Source of the DNA: Oryzias latipes
Taxonomy: Eukaryota; Chordata; Actinopteri; Beloniformes; Adrianichthyidae
Reading direction: 5' to 3'
Length of the DNA: 64,000 nt
Assembly: GCF_002234675.1 (NCBI RefSeq)
Contig: NC_019872.2
Location: 12,769,950-12,833,949, forward strand
Under the pieces are notes generated by a model, which saw only the letters and a program-made list of their open reading frames with translations, was not told the DNA's origin and did no database searches. Of the stretch, positions 12,631-55,180 are shown in pieces (position 1 is the stretch's first letter; every line of letters starts with the position of its first letter). Both the position numbers and the translations under genes were made by a program.

Positions 12631-15600
12631 GTGAGTGCTTCTGCAGACTCTGAGCCTGCAACAACCTTCAGGCCTCCAACCGGAACAGGACTTTTATTTT
12701 TGTGTGGCTTTGTAGAACGAGTGTGATTGCAAAAGATTGAGAAACCGACTGCCATAGCATAATGCTGTCAGACTGCTAGGACTTCTACAACTCATAAAGA
12801 AAAATCAAAATATATTTTTCATAGAAAGGGAAAAGTCAAAAATGGGAATAGAGAGATTCCTGTGCTCTTTATAGCCTGTTCAAAACCTCCTCTAACCCTC
12901 AAAACTGACAGTTTGCTGCCTTTTCCTAATGAGTCCCAATGACTTACTGAAGCACATGGAGCTGACGGAGATCCCCAAGAAACCAGATGGTTTTAGCTTT
13001 TTGCCGGGGTTTCGACATGGATGTACTTTGTCACGCGGTCAGCAACTATAGTCATTACCAACTCAGCAAAGTTCAGTACCTCAGCCTGGCCACCGTGACG
13101 CTGCCACCACCAGTCCCAATCGATAATTCATATTCATTGCACCTGAACATTTTAGCTGAAATCAAGACTCTTCTTGGATGGAATTGTTTATCCATCTTGA
13201 ACCTGGGCCTAACTGTGGCCTCGTTTTTTTTACTTACATGTCTTACATTCATCCACACACCTGAGTTATTTATTTATTATTATCTTCTAGTATTCTCTTG
13301 AAAGTCTGATCTATTTTCAGTGTTCCCAGTGGTCTTTTAAGAAATTCCCAAAAATGCAATTTCGAGCTTAATTTTCTTTATAAAAGTCCTCCATCATCAA
13401 AAAAATGGTCACGTTAAAAACACCAAATACACCATTGTCATCAAAGTGGGTCTTCAAACTCCTGCAAATGTTTTACAGGACAAAATTCATGACTAGTTTC
13501 TAAAAACTTCACCAACCTGTTTGAAAGTTCTCAGAGTTACTGATACTTTTCATATTTCCTCATTTGGTTTTGGATCGGATTCTGATTGACTGCCATGTAA
13601 TTTACTCATTAATTTGAGATGAAAGGTCACTGCATCGTTTTACCCTGAAATCTCAGGAGAGATTAGAAAAACAGATATGATTGATTTATGGACTGCATAT
13701 TCTGTTAATTTCTTGGTTACTTTTTTTTATTAGTCAAAATGAAAGAAGCAGCTTTTTTTTGTTGTCTTAATGTAGGCCTTTCTGCTTCTCTGTTTGCAGG
13801 TCGGGGAGGGAACGCCTGGCTCAGCCCTCTGGGTTGCGCCATGTTCACGCTTCAGGTCCAAGTGGAGTTGAGCTCCAAACTGGGACAGAGAATTCCCTTC
13901 CTGCAGCATCTGGCTGCTTTAGCTGTGGTGGAGGCTGTTTGCACTCTTCCTGGATACCAGGTTAAAACTCAAACACTGTTTTATGCAGATGATGTTTTGT
14001 TTTATACTGTTTAGATACAAACAAATGCCTGGAAACACGAGCAAGTATTTCTTCACATGTCCTTTGGTTTCCCAACAAAAGCTAGACACTAGTCCATTCA
14101 CCTTGAGATGGGGGGGGGGGGGGTAAAGTCAATTGCATTGGTCAAATTTGGTAAATAATGCACCCTTCAATCTTTGGGTAAACAACTGAAACCTTAACGA
14201 TTAAGCAGATAGTTTCCCATGTTCCGCTTTACGGCCTTCAGTCCCGATCAGGATTTTCTTCATAGATTCAGCTAAAAAACAAATGAGGGGGTGACTCCAA
14301 CTGTGCAATGGATCCGATGTTATTTTTTATCTCATTGAACATAATTGGTTTAACAGCAAAAGGTTTTAGACTCCAGGTATGAAATCAATACATTTATTAT
14401 CTTCAAACTAGATGGATCACTAATATACTCAAAAATTCCAAAAGGAAGCTATTAATTTTTAGCTCTTTTGACTGAACACATTCACTCAAACGGACTCTTT
14501 CACTTTGTTTTTCTTGAATTTTCTCCTCAACAGGACATAGACTTGAGAGTGAAGTGGCCCAACGACATCTATTACAGTAACTTGCTGAAACTCGGTGGGG
14601 TTCTGGTGACTTCCACTGTTCTGGGATCAACTTTTTATGTCCTCATAGGTAACAATTCTCTTCTCCCACATGTATGACTTCCAGAATGCTCCTGTATTTG
14701 GCTCCATCCATCAATTCTAACCATCCTCCCTGTCCCTGCTGAAGAAAAGCAGGCCCAAGCCATGATGCTGCCACCACCATGTTTGACAATGGGGATGGTG
14801 TGTTCAGGGTGATGAGCTGTGTTGCTTTCACGTCAAACATAACGTTTTGCATTGTTGCCAAAAAGTTTGATTTTGGTTTCATGTGACCAGAGCACCTTCT
14901 TCCACATGTTTGGTGTGTCTCCCAGGTGGCTTGTGGCAAACGTTAAGCAACAGTTTTTATGGATATCTTCTTGCCACTCTTCCATAAATGCCAGATTTGT
15001 GCAGTATATACGACTGATTGTTGTCCTATGGAAAGACTCTCCCACCTAAGCTGTATATCTCTGCAGTTCATTTAAGCTGAAAGTTTAGACGGACGGCCGG
15101 GTCTTTGTAGATTTGCAGTGGTCTGATACTCCTTCCATTTCAATATTATCGCTTGCACAGTGCAAAAAATTACAGTTTTATATCTTTATGTTTGCAGCCT
15201 GAAATGTGGCAAAAGGTTGAAAAGTTAAGGGCGCTGAATCCTTTTGCTTGGCACTGTATAAATGTGTTTTCCAACAATTTATTTGAACATGACAATTTAT
15301 AAAAAATATATGATCATTAGATCATATAAGTTTTTTGTTTTGTTTTTTTGGGGGAAAAAAACCAAAAACAATCAAAATAATCTCAATGGAGAAACAGCAG
15401 CTGTTAGTTTTACTCTGAAACCTATGGAGCAGCTGTTACATGGCAAGTTATAGGTAAAAAGACGGCAATGTGAGTATAAATACAAAAACCGATGAGTGAA
15501 AACTAAAGCAGAGAACGCTCATCTGGAATGGTTTAAGGTGTTTGCTTGTGAGAACGTACAGGTGTGCAGTTTTAGTAAACATTTAGCACAAAAAACAGCA

Positions 15601-18232
15601 TTCGGCTACAATCTGTCAGCATGAAACCAAGTCTTTAGTTAAGGTAAAAAATGGCAATAAAAAAAGACAATGAACATGCAAACCCACAGGTCTGTGTGTG
15701 AGCAAGGATTAGTGGTTTGAATCTGATTAAGATGTAGACGGGTAAGGCGTTGGAGGTCAGTGAGCAGTGGAGTGACTTGACCTTTGCAGTGGGTCAATAT
15801 CAGCGTTCTGAGCCATCTTTAGGTCGGAGCCCAGCGGCTGCATTATAGGAGAAAAATGTATGCAGCGAAAGTGATGCAGCACAGAAATATGTCATCACAG
15901 CACCAGACTGATGAGCCTCAGCTGAAAACAAAGCTGGTTAAATTATGCATTTAAAATGTGTGTTTTTTCTAGCAATAATAACTAGTCTGGTTTAATAGAA
16001 TCTGTTTACTAGAGAAGAAATGGAAATTGGAATATTTCAGATCATGAACAGAACAAAAACGGAGTGGGGGGAAAATTCAGTGACTCAAGAAATTGGACCT
16101 CCTTTATCACCCTGACATTCAATTTATGACAAAAAAAAGCTCCCCACTGTGCCTGTAACTCTTCATTAAATTGGACAGCATTATACCTGAAAAATCCCCT
16201 GCATTTCTTAATTTTAGAGAAAATGCTGCTGGAATACAGTTGATTTTACACTTTCTTGTGTTATTGCTGATGATTTTTTTCTTTCCAATAACTCTTTTTC
16301 CTTCCCTTTCTTGAAAGGTCTTTCAAGACCCTAGTCGAAAATAAGAATCTTTTTCTTAATCTGTCTTTCTTAAATAAATAAAGGTTAAATAAAAACAAAT
16401 AAGGGTTTGTATTCATTCAAACTCACCGAAAAAGCACTAAGTGTGCTGTTTAAAGTATGCTTTACTAATATACACCACTTTCAGTGTTTTTTACTCCAAA
16501 ATTGAATTTAACACCAGACTGGCTGCTATTTGTAATGAACTTGCTTGACTTTGTGAGGTTATTTGATTAGTTTAAAATACTTTAACTGCACTGAAAGAGT
16601 CAGACGGACGAATACTTTTGCACCAACTTGAAGTACAATAGAAGCAAGCATAGATTTAAATATTATATTTTATCTTGTAAAAAAAAAGAACAGAGCAGTT
16701 TAACCATAAAAATACATTTCCTGCTACTGTATTTAAGTGTAACGCTCTAGAAAAAGCTATGAGTACTTGAATGAAATTTGAATTGATGATCCTCAAACTA
16801 ATATTTGAGTCCACACTGATGTTAGTTGTACCTATAACCTAAATTGGTTTTATTTAAATATATATATATATTTTTTTTATTCTGGACCTAACTGAAATTC
16901 ATTAAGACAATGCTAAGTAAACGCAAATAGAACCAAAATTGTGGCTACGTTTTTAGCAGAAAATCCAGATGAACTTTTTAAAAATGTGTCTTTGGACAAG
17001 CCTGCAGATGCATGGAACCAAAAACTCCTGTGAAAATGTGTCCTGCAGGCTGTGGCATCAACGTAACCAACAGCAACCCGACGGTGTGCATCAATGACCT
17101 GATCCAGCAGTACAACAGACAGAACGGCTGCAGCCTGGAGCCTCTCAGCTGCTCCTTACTAATCGCTCGCACCGTAAACTGCCTGGAAACGCTCATCGGC
17201 CGCTTTCAGCAGGAAGGTCCAGACGGCGTTCTGCCCATCTACTATAAGAGATGGCTGCACAGGTGAGTTCTGCAAGTGTCAGTCCTTTGGTCATAGATCT
17301 TAATTTTTTTAGAAAATCACATTTTTAACCAAACTCAAAATATTTTTAATTAATTAAATCAAATTCTGCCTTTCTTTTAACTATGTTACCAGAATTTATT
17401 CAGTTATTTTCTCATCTGAGTAGCTTCTTCGGTATTTGAATGAGCAGCTCTTGGATCGGCTTCTAACATCTAGTTCAAAAGCAAAATCTCGTGATAACAT
17501 AAATAACTAAGAATCATCACCAAAAATTTACCCTGCAAAACAAAGAAAATGTCAAACCTTTTAGATTAAACAGTCAGAAACATTACTGGATCACTTATCA
17601 GTTTGTGTTTCTCACAGTTTTTAGTTGGGATTACGTTTAATTTGGTCCTTAATCGATTTTTTCCACTTTCTTGTTGGTTTGCTGTCTTTAAATTCTTTTC
17701 GAGTTTGTTTGAAAAGTTCTTCTGATTTAAACGTGTAGATTTGTGTTTATTTTTTAAGGTCAAATTTAAATTTCAGAGGTTACACCGATGCAGAGCTGTT
17801 TGTGTGTTATCAGTTATCAGTAGATTTAAAATACATAAAGTTGGCATGAATTTTGATAATAAAAGTTACTGTAATTCCTGGCTTATTCATAAAGGAGCTC
17901 ACCTATAACATGAGTTTTAAACTGCTGGTCTAATGTCACAGGTCTTTGTTTAAATACTCAGTTTTCTTCCAAATGTGCTCTCCACTTTGACAATGTGTGA
18001 ACACGGTTTTTGGTTTTGTGACATTGTGGCGTGCTGACACGTGACTTTGTGTTCCATCAGTGGAACTCATGTGCGTCTCTGGAGCGATGAAGGACCGCAG
18101 ATGGAGGTGGTGAGTCTGGATGACAACGGCTTCCTGCAGGTCTACAGTCAAAGCCAGGGTTTGGTCTCCTTGGAGCCTGATGGGAACTCGTTTGACATGC
18201 TGAGGAACCTAGTGGTCATCAAGCGGCGCTAA
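12563..18232 (+). CDS. hlcs: holocarboxylase synthetase (biotin-protein ligase), 3' part, five coding exons
   Basis: Holocarboxylase synthetase activates biotin as biotinyl-AMP and attaches it to a lysine of acetyl-CoA, pyruvate, propionyl-CoA and methylcrotonyl-CoA carboxylases, in cytosol and mitochondria. Exons 12563-12630, 13800-13960, 14534-14648, 17049-17262 and 18061-18232 join in one frame with GT-AG introns and give 242 codons plus TAA. Visible family motifs: the biotin/ATP loop GRGRGG followed by W-LSP (split between the first two exons), KWPNDIYY in the third, [12 protein letters not shown] at the third/fourth junction, and the C-terminal cap ending [17 protein letters not shown]. 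The match to vertebrate HLCS is close to the last residue. The first exon here starts with the last base of a codon, so upstream exons exist. The long N-terminal exon of the family would leave a large open frame, and none is present, so it lies outside the window. sim2 converges on it from the right. The catalytic core shows no frameshift or lost motif. Confidence 0.96.
13338..13458 (+). repeat. TTAAAG-bounded repeat, right-end fragment
   Basis: AGTCCTCCATCATCAAAAAA, then ACACCATTGTCATCAAAGTGGGTCTTCAA: the right end of the family. In the first hlcs intron of the window. Confidence 0.65.
13800..13960 (+). CDS. hlcs: hlcs exon B (biotin-binding loop)
   Basis: Acceptor TTTGCAG and donor CAG|GTTAAA. 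It encodes [13 protein letters not shown], then a GQRIPFLQH segment and AVVEAV. Together these form the start of the ligase domain. It ends in phase 0. Confidence 0.95.
14534..14648 (+). CDS. hlcs: hlcs exon C (KWPND motif)
   Basis: Acceptor CAACAG and donor ATAG|GTAACA. It encodes [16 protein letters not shown]. The KWPND lysine contacts biotinyl-AMP in the family. The donor lies about 40 bases before a Tc1-like relic. Confidence 0.95.
14687..15258 (-). mobile_element. Tc1/mariner element relic in hlcs intron
   Basis: The minus strand reads transposase blocks [16 protein letters not shown] and, after a frame change, [20 protein letters not shown], both diagnostic for the Tc1 catalytic region. 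The right end AAGGGCGCTGAATCCTTTTG...GGCACTGTA is the Tc1 inverted terminus. The left terminus is missing. It begins about 40 bases after the hlcs donor at 14649. Dead by frameshift and truncation. Confidence 0.88.
15259..17048. other. hlcs intron between exons C and D
   Basis: No gene. 15780-15930 is of mixed composition. 16360-16400 has AAATAAATAAAGGTTAAATA, reminiscent of a LINE tail. Confidence 0.45.
17049..17262 (+). CDS. hlcs: hlcs exon D
   Basis: Acceptor CTGCAG and donor CAG|GTGAGT. It encodes [18 protein letters not shown], then a helical stretch ending [10 protein letters not shown]. The motif is typical of class II vertebrate biotin ligases. Confidence 0.96.
18061..18232 (+). CDS. 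hlcs: hlcs last coding exon with TAA stop
   Basis: Acceptor CATCAG. It encodes the C-terminal SH3-like cap, starting SGTHVRLW and ending [10 protein letters not shown], then TAA at 18230-18232. Confidence 0.96.
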
Positions 18233-19212
18233 GAGCAACATCCCTCATATCTAGCACAAGCAGCACTTCAGGAAAGAAACGGACGTTTAGACAGTTTACT
18301 TTTATTTGTCATTTCTTTACTTGGTTACAGCACGTTGAAGTGACTCTTTTAGAAGAATCACCCAGAGTTTCAAATGTGAAGCACAAACCATAAATGTGTT
18401 TTTTAACTCCAGTTTATTCACATTTCAACAGCAGTGGGAGATGTTGAGCACGCTCACTCCACAGGTCGTACATGCAGCTGAAGCATCCTGAACTCTTCTG
18501 TTTTTCACGGAAAGTGGTTTCTATGCACAAACACGACTGTCACAGGATGTCGCCAAAGAGAGCCCAGGCATTTTCAAAATAAAACTACTCAACTCAGATT
18601 ATTTTTTCACATTCCTACATGATGCCTGGCATTAAGCTGAAATCCATCCCAGCAAAACATTACAGAAAAATGTAATATAATGTATCTTTATAGCAAGTTT
18701 AGTTTGAATGAATAAATGCAGTTTGTATATTTGCAAAAATGCTGGTCAGACATTCCTGAAGAACCTCATTTCTAACCGAGACACACGTAGAATGGAATTC
18801 ATGAAAGCATTTTTCAGGGAATCGTCTTTGATTGGCAGCAATGCCGTAGACAACTGGAGGGATGGGTAGATACATAAATGTACAGGTTGCTGCTTTAATT
18901 GCTAAGTGCTGCAAGGGATTTCAACCTTATTAACCACCCAGATGACCTAAGCTGAGCATTGAAAAAGAAAACCGGTGTTTTTGGAGACTTTGTGGCGTGA
19001 TGTCGCATCAGTACTTAATTTTTCATCAGAAAAAAAAAAGGTTGTTCCAGAAAAAAAAGGTAGTTTCCAATTTGGGATAAATATTTATCAACATTCTTTA
19101 AACTTGAATTTTAGAGATATTTATTATGGCAGCATTTCTAAATGCTGCTGCTTCACAATTGACTGATGATAGATTTGGGTCAAAGAGCACTTGAATGAAC
19201 GTACCTAATAAA
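18233..19212 (+). other. hlcs: hlcs 3' UTR and candidate poly(A) signals
   Basis: Non-coding sequence after the hlcs stop. AATAAA occurs at 18578-18583, 18711-18716 and 19207-19212. Any of these could define the transcript end; without cDNA I cannot choose. No other gene is visible in it. Confidence 0.5.
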
Positions 19213-19566
19213 GATTATGTGTGCCATAGTCAACAGCAAATAAATATTTTTATGATATATTGTATATTTAATCGTTATTGGGGGAAAAATGGGAATAAAT
19301 TATTCTAAATGAACAGTGATCATTAAAAGTTTGGTGTTAAATAAACATTTTCTTTAAATTTTGCGTCTCATTTCTTTTACTTTTCTATATTAGTCAAATT
19401 TCCGTTAAAAACAGTTTGTCAAACAAAAAACATTACACACATCTGCTTTACTTTCAACTTTATTTTAACTTCTTTAAATTAAATCCCCTCCTATATTTGA
19501 CAGTTTATTTGTCGCACAAAAATGAACTAGGTGACAAGTTGTTTTGGAGAAAAATGTTTTTTACAT

Positions 19567-20104
19567 TTTAAAGCCCCACTCCTATCGTGTATTTTAAAAG
19601 CCTTTCCAGTGATATTATAATTGATATTATTTATGATTATGCAGTTTTTGATTATGCAGTTTTCTAGGACATAGTTTTGGCAGAGCAACAGTAGTTGATG
19701 GGTAAGGAGCAATCCCATCCCCCTTTCCGTCATCCATCTGTTTAAACGCTCTCCTGCTAGCTTACAGCCTCTCTCACCCCCAACTTTACATTAAAGGTGC
19801 AACAAAATATTGAAGTTTTTAGCTATCCAGCCGTACAGTTTTGATCCAGATTCCAGCTCAGACAAGAAAAACAAAGACATACATGGATCCATTTGTCTAC
19901 AAGTGCGATGGGTTAGATTGGAGCGGAACAGAAGGCTTGAGACCCGCCCAGCGTATTTTCTATGTAACAAACCCGCTCTTTTCCAGATTTATAACAATTT
20001 GAACCAAGAAATATTCAGAAATGCAATGTTTAACCTAGGTTGTTGTCCTCTATCATCAGAAAAATGGTGTAAAAAACACCAACGTCAAAGAGTGCGTCTT
20101 TAAA
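19567..20104 (+). repeat. TTAAAG-bounded repeat, near full length
   Basis: Starts TTTAAAGCCCCACTCCTATC and ends AAGAGTGCGTCTTTAA. It has every internal hallmark (TTTTCTAGGACATAGTTTTG, GCTAGCTTACAGCC, CTATCCAGCCGTACAG, CCTCTATCATCAGAAAAATG). Lies between hlcs and sim2. Confidence 0.8.
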
Positions 20105-20534
20105 GTTAATTTGTACAATGTCTTAAAGGGTTTTCAAAATAGTTAGGGATCATTCTCCTTTCATAAAAGTAAGGGGGGAAAAAAATCTAATCTCTTACCT
20201 AATTTTATTATTTAAAGGAAACGTGTGACCAAAAGTGTAACTCCAGTGAAAGTAATTTGTTTCTGCATCCATCAAGTGACTTTAAACAGATGGTAAAAAC
20301 GGTTTTAACAAAATGAGAACATTGTTTCAACACATTTTACTCTTTATTGTTGCAAATAATTATTAGGCAAATCGTCAACAAAAACCAGTTTGAATATTAT
20401 GGTGTGTTTTTTTTTTCTTTCTTAAAAACACCTTTTGACATGAAGACAAAAAAGTTCATCCAACATACAGAGGCAATAAATAAAGACTAAAAACCAAGCA
20501 GCCCTGCTAAATGCTGGCTGGCTTCATTTTTGAC

Positions 20535-21312
20535 TTTATTTATTTAATTTCCTATGTCAATATGTATGGATTTAAATTTTCATTAACCTTTTAGTGCCTG
20601 AATTTATTTCTAGTTAGGAAAAAAAATTTCACTAATGTTTTTGCTTTCATGTAGATGCTAAATTAAGGTACTTCTGGAGCCAAAATGGTTTGACTTTTTG
20701 GATCGAAAACACTAAAGCCATCAGAAGAGAAAAAGGGTGAACAAATTTATACTTTGACCTCATTAGGATGTTCAGATGTCATGATAAATTATTTATCAAA
20801 TTCCAGTCCAAATTATCATTCCATATTCCTTTTGCTTTGAAAATAATCTTGCTTTGATTCGGTATGTTTCCTGTCAGAGAGAATCTTAAAATTTGAAATT
20901 AAAAAAAAAAACGTAAAAAAAATCAGGAGGAGACCTTGTCAGCAGATGTGGGTCTTCACTTAAAACAGTTTTCATTTCACAGACGCCAAAGAAGTGAGAA
21001 AATTAAAGTGAAAGGGCAACAGATATTCATGCACCACCGTTGGTTTGTGGTGTTAATCTGATTAATCTTAAATTTTTTTGTTGAACCGTTCAAGTACATC
21101 ATCTGCAAAATGTATTTACATCAGCCAATCTGAAAAAAAAAACTATTTGTCAAAAATTATTTCAATCAAAATGTCTATTTTTTTAGGATTAAAAGAGGTT
21201 CTGACTTTTTATATGATGTGTTCCAAAAGGTTAGTTTGAGCTTGAAATCCAAAAAAGAAAATGTTCAAAATGAATCATAAATAAAAAGGATTTGGGGCTC
21301 GTCCACCGTCGG
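20535..21312 (-). other. sim2: sim2 3' UTR (inferred) with AATAAA
   Basis: AT-rich sequence after the sim2 stop. On the minus strand AATAAA reads at 20540-20535, giving a 3' UTR near 0.8 kb if used. Further copies lie closer to 20.2-20.35 kb. No gene is seen inside. Confidence 0.45.
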
Positions 21313-36080
<14,768 letters not shown>

Positions 36081-37092
36081 TACATGCACAGAACCTCCTT
36101 CTTTCACCTTCTTAGTGCCTAAGACCCCCCACTCCCCATGGGACCCCTCCCATGTCTGCGCCCTTCAGACACTGACAATATTTTTTCTCTGACAGTCTGA
36201 TGACGCCGCATCATTTCTGTGATGGAAAAAAAGTTTCAAAAGATGCTCCTCCACACAAACGCGCAGGCATTCGGTTTGGAACAACATTTCGATTAGAACA
36301 TGTATCCTTTCTAGAAGCAGTATACAAAACATTTCCACTAAATAATATTAATAAATAACATGTTTAGACATGGCAATAAACAAAGCCAGAACAAATACTT
36401 TTTTCTGGTTGTTGATTTAGATTTAAAATGAAATGTCAAAGTTTTAATCTTATACTTTAAACTTTTTGTATTATGAAAATTAAGTTGGCATTTTTGTACA
36501 TAAAACTGCAGGAAAGAAAAACTGCTATTGCAGAGATTTCATACACGCAGCATAGCAGGTGATTTCAATGGATCGGGTGGAAAAATCCTATAAAAAAGTC
36601 TGAAATGAAACCGTAAGACCTGAAAAACTATTACATGCTTATTTCTTTAATGCAGTCAGACACGTGACCTCAAAATATTTCTCGGATTTAAAAACTCAAC
36701 ATTTACAAATGATCTGTAATCGTCAGGAAGAAGAGGTACTCTGCAGGTGATGATCATGAGCTCATTTTCTCTTTAACTATGTCTTTTGTATGTGGACCAG
36801 ACAAAAAAAAAACCTTTAAAAGTCACTGCATGGAGCCCTAAGGTGACACAGCAGTAAAAAAAAAGAATTAAAGCTGTTTTTATTTTGAGCTCACGTCCAA
36901 AAGAAGAGGAAAAACTGATACTGACCCAAAAGTAAATGTAAAAGCAGAAACTAAGACAGGTGTTTAGGAAAAAGAAGTTGAACACAAGTATTGTTAAAAA
37001 ATTAAGGGAAAATCCTGCAGCCTGTAGAAGCAGAGCTGCCCTCCTCAGATTAATCTTATGGAGCCTGCACACATGTAGTCACAGGGCACCAG
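36081..37092. other. upstream sim2 flank
   Basis: AT-rich, no gene. May hold sim2 regulatory DNA, but I see no specific element. Confidence 0.4.
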
Positions 37093-37290
37093 TTAACCCT
37101 TGGTGCTATCTTAGGTGACCCCACCCTTACATTGACGTGCTATTCCTACCATGACAAAGGTGGATAAAGGTGGAGAGGATTTCATGTAATCCATGGACAC
37201 CAGTGAAGATCCCAAATCATTGAAGAAAAAAGATTCAGAGCACTGTCTAGTGGGTCTGGATGACCCAACTCCCAATGTTAAAGTGCCTAT
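37093..37290 (-). mobile_element. piggyBac-like MITE copy 3, one end truncated
   Basis: Starts TTAACCCTTGGTGCTATC. The body matches the family, but it stops after AAGTGCCTAT without the closing inverted repeat. In the sim2-amot spacer. Confidence 0.75.
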
Positions 37291-38206
37291 GAAACTTAAA
37301 ACTATGATATGTCACATGGTTTTCTTACTTTTAGCAATTTAACTCATAACACTCTTCAACTAAAAAAACCTATCCCGGCAGGACAAAAGGTGTCAGATGT
37401 CATTTTTGAACAATAGGTGGCAGTGCAGCTCTATGTCAAGAACTCTTAAGTCAAGAACAATAATATCTTCATTAGGGAAACTAAGGAGTGCAAAATATGA
37501 AGTGATCACTTTAAATAGTAAGGTTTTTTGTTTGCTTCTTTGTTGTTGTTTGTTTTATTTCAATATATTTATATCAGGAAACAGTGACTGGGTGTTAAAC
37601 AGAAACACAACCGTGAAGAACTTTAAAATACTTTTTGTCCTATTTTTCTAAAAGTTTTGTAAACAAACCTCATTATAAAGCCTAACAGGATATATAAATC
37701 TCAAATGCAAAAATTGTTTTTTTTTCTAACGTGTCTACTGAAAAGCTGGAAACGTAAAACTGAGCTACATTTAAACAATTTGGTGTAAATTCAAATCAAA
37801 TTATTTTTATAAAGCACTTTTCATACAATGCCTAGTGTCAAAAGGAAATTACAGCAAGTGGTGTTTAGATCATTATTGCTCTACATTTACCTTATTAATC
37901 CAAGTACGAACATAAATGATGTCATAGCGATGAAGAGGAGGAAGGAGGCGCAGTTAAACAGTTTAAACTGCATTTATTTGACATTTTAGCATGAGTACAA
38001 TCCCCCCCACCCTCTGTGTTTCTGGGAGCAAAGACCTGTCGGAACCAATCAAAAAGATCTACGTCAGAGAAGGCGGGACTTAGCACCGGACCAATAAGAA
38101 TTGGTTCAGCTAAAAAGTTTCAAAGCTACGTGAAAGGTTAAAATAATAAATTTAATGTAAATAAGAAAAAAATTAACAAAACTAACCTAAATGGAATTTA
38201 CACTCC

Positions 38207-38419
38207 GTAACCCTTGTGCTATCTTCGGCACTATAACATTGGGAGTTGGGTCATCTAGACCCACTAAACAGTGCTCTGAACCTTTTTTCTTCAATGATTT
38301 GTGATCTTCACTGGTGTCCATGGATTACATGAAATCTTTCTACCTTTATCCACCTTTGTCATGGTAGGGAGAACACGTCAAAGTAAGGGTGGGGTCATCT
38401 AAGATAGCAAAAGGGTTAA
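38207..38419 (+). mobile_element. piggyBac-like MITE copy 4
   Basis: GTAACCCTTGTGCTATC at the left and GATAGCAAAAGGGTTAA at the right; full length. In the sim2-amot spacer, 0.9 kb from copy 3 and in opposite orientation. Confidence 0.8.
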
Positions 38420-38524
38420 ATAAGTAGATAATTTTTTTATTTACTAGCTTGTTTTATTTTTAGCTGATATCCCGTTAGCTAAAAACTTCACAGATCCAGA
38501 CAAATCCAGGGTTTTCTCCAGTAT

Positions 38525-39352
38525 TTTATTTATGAAATGCTTCACTTATGATACAATAAAAAACAAGCTGTATAGGAATAAAATGCCATTGAATTTACAA
38601 TTGAAACTTTTTTTATATATATATCTATAATGATGCAAATGACCAATAACTGGAGCTGTAGTTAGTGAAAACACTATTTACATGTTAGAAATTGACTTAC
38701 TTCACCCAAGTACCACGTTTATGGATAGTAAAATAAAAAAAATGGCAAATACGTGACTTGACATCAGACTTCTTAAAGTCATCTGGCAAAAAGAAGAAAC
38801 TGAAGAATAAGTTGTGCAGTAAATGCTACATATGGTTGCAGAAACATTTGGTCCACAAACTTTAAGACGTATAAAAACTGTTTACTTCATGAAAAGCTCA
38901 TTGTTGTTTGGATGTTGAACTACATGGTAAATGTATAAAAACGGAAAAAGGACCTTTTGATACAGAACAAATAAGAGAAATCCTTCACCTAAAGTGTACA
39001 AAGCTCAACATTTATGAAGTAGTGTTTGAGTTTTGTAATGTAGAAAGACGTAGATTTAAGTTTTGGATGACCCCCGTCATCCCTGTGAACACACATTAAG
39101 GACATCCAGGAAAATGTCCAGAAAAGAAAATACTGAGACGAGCTACAAACTAAAGTATTCAAGTTAGCAGATTTGCAAACACTGCTTCTAGATGAAACAC
39201 CTACACCTGTCATACTGCTATACTGTTTTCTATAGGACCAAAGAATGAGTAAACATGTAAACAAAGATCATGGAAAACGATGGAGGTTTAGCGTTTGCAA
39301 TGAACGTGGGATGGAATCCTCTGCATAATATTCAGTCCCTGTGACTGCGGAA
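38525..39352 (-). other. amot: amot 3' UTR (inferred) with AATAAA
   Basis: AT-rich sequence after the amot stop. AATAAA on the minus strand at 38530-38525 would give a 3' UTR of about 0.8 kb. The 63-codon open frame on the other strand here shows no family resemblance. Confidence 0.45.
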
Positions 39353-53948
<14,596 letters not shown>

Positions 53949-54010
53949 CTCTCGCTCCCGCTGGCCACCAACCTCATGGAAAGACAAGCTCCGCCCTCTG
54001 TCAATAATCC
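53949..54010 (-). other. amot: amot 5' UTR part of first coding exon
   Basis: Sequence between the TTTCCCCGCTTAG acceptor-like site and the start codon. Presence of an acceptor implies a separate upstream non-coding exon. Inferred from sequence only. Confidence 0.55.
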
Positions 54011-55180
54011 CTAAGCGGGGAAAGAGAAAGTGCAATAAAGAATGAGGAAATGGAGGGGAAACGGTTAACGGTTTGGTACAAACAAAGAGGCAAAAGCGCG
54101 GAGATTCAAGGAGAAACAAACGCAGAAAAGAAAAGCTTAAAGATGCAGACGGACCGTCCATAGCCACCGATTCCCCTACCACAAAAAACATAACATGGAT
54201 GAAGAACACTTTCTGAAAAAGCACAGAATACCAACATCAGAAAAATCCTGCACCATCAAACCCAGGTGACAAACACCACAAAACATCAAGAGTTTCCTTC
54301 AAATCGATGACCGTAACTCATAGCAACAACCACAGATCAGAGATGAAACAGCTAAAGGATGAAAGGCAAAAAATCTTTAAAATCCTTAAATGACAGCAAA
54401 AATATCAAACTAATTTTAATCTCAGCATAAAATAATATAACCCAATAACAGTAATTTCATTTTCTCTTAATTTAACTGCTTACTATTTCCTGATATAGCT
54501 TGAAACCAGAATTCTATTGAAAATATGACAAACATCTGCGAAAACAGACTCCTTAGAACTAACTAAAATTCTCACCCCACATGTTATTTTAAATTGTCTG
54601 TGAACGCCTCGCCAATTTTTTTACAAACTCAAGAGCCTTTATTTGTTGATCGAAAAGGAAGCAAGTTGATCAACAAAATAAAAGCACACATTTTATTTTT
54701 TCATAATTAATGGCAGATTTTTTTTTAAATAAGATGCCGTTTTTGCAGTGGATCACTATTTTAAACACAAGGATATCACAAATAACAATTTCCATGAAAA
54801 TGTAGACATAAAAAAGCATCTTAAAGCCATTTTCACACATGACCTGAAGCCCTGTTTTCCTTTGATAGAGATGCTTTGCAGGAGAGGTTCACAAGCAGCT
54901 TTTTTTTTTATTTCTCAGAAAAGATAACACTGTTCTCTGGTGTTCTCAACAAAATACTGCAGGCCAGTCGGTGGACGTTTTTGGCAGAAACTATATAAGA
55001 ATGTGAATTTTTCTGGGAATAACCCCTAATTTTACAATTATTAGATGATCTGTTTAAAACAGTGATAGCTGGAATACATGTGGAGGATGCAAGCATAAAT
55101 CCTTTTGGGATTTCTCCAAACAGCATTTCTGTCTGTCTATTCTGTGTCATGTTACTCCAGTGGATCAACAGACAGCCAAC
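54011..55180. other. amot upstream intron
   Basis: AT-rich. The amot frame stays open a further 70 codons to 54224, but it crosses the acceptor and is not coding by my reading. Confidence 0.5.

Noticed and set aside
54011..54224. Upstream extension of the amot open frame to another Met
   Set aside because: It crosses the acceptor at 54011, is Phe/Leu-rich and unlike any angiomotin N terminus. Read as intron.
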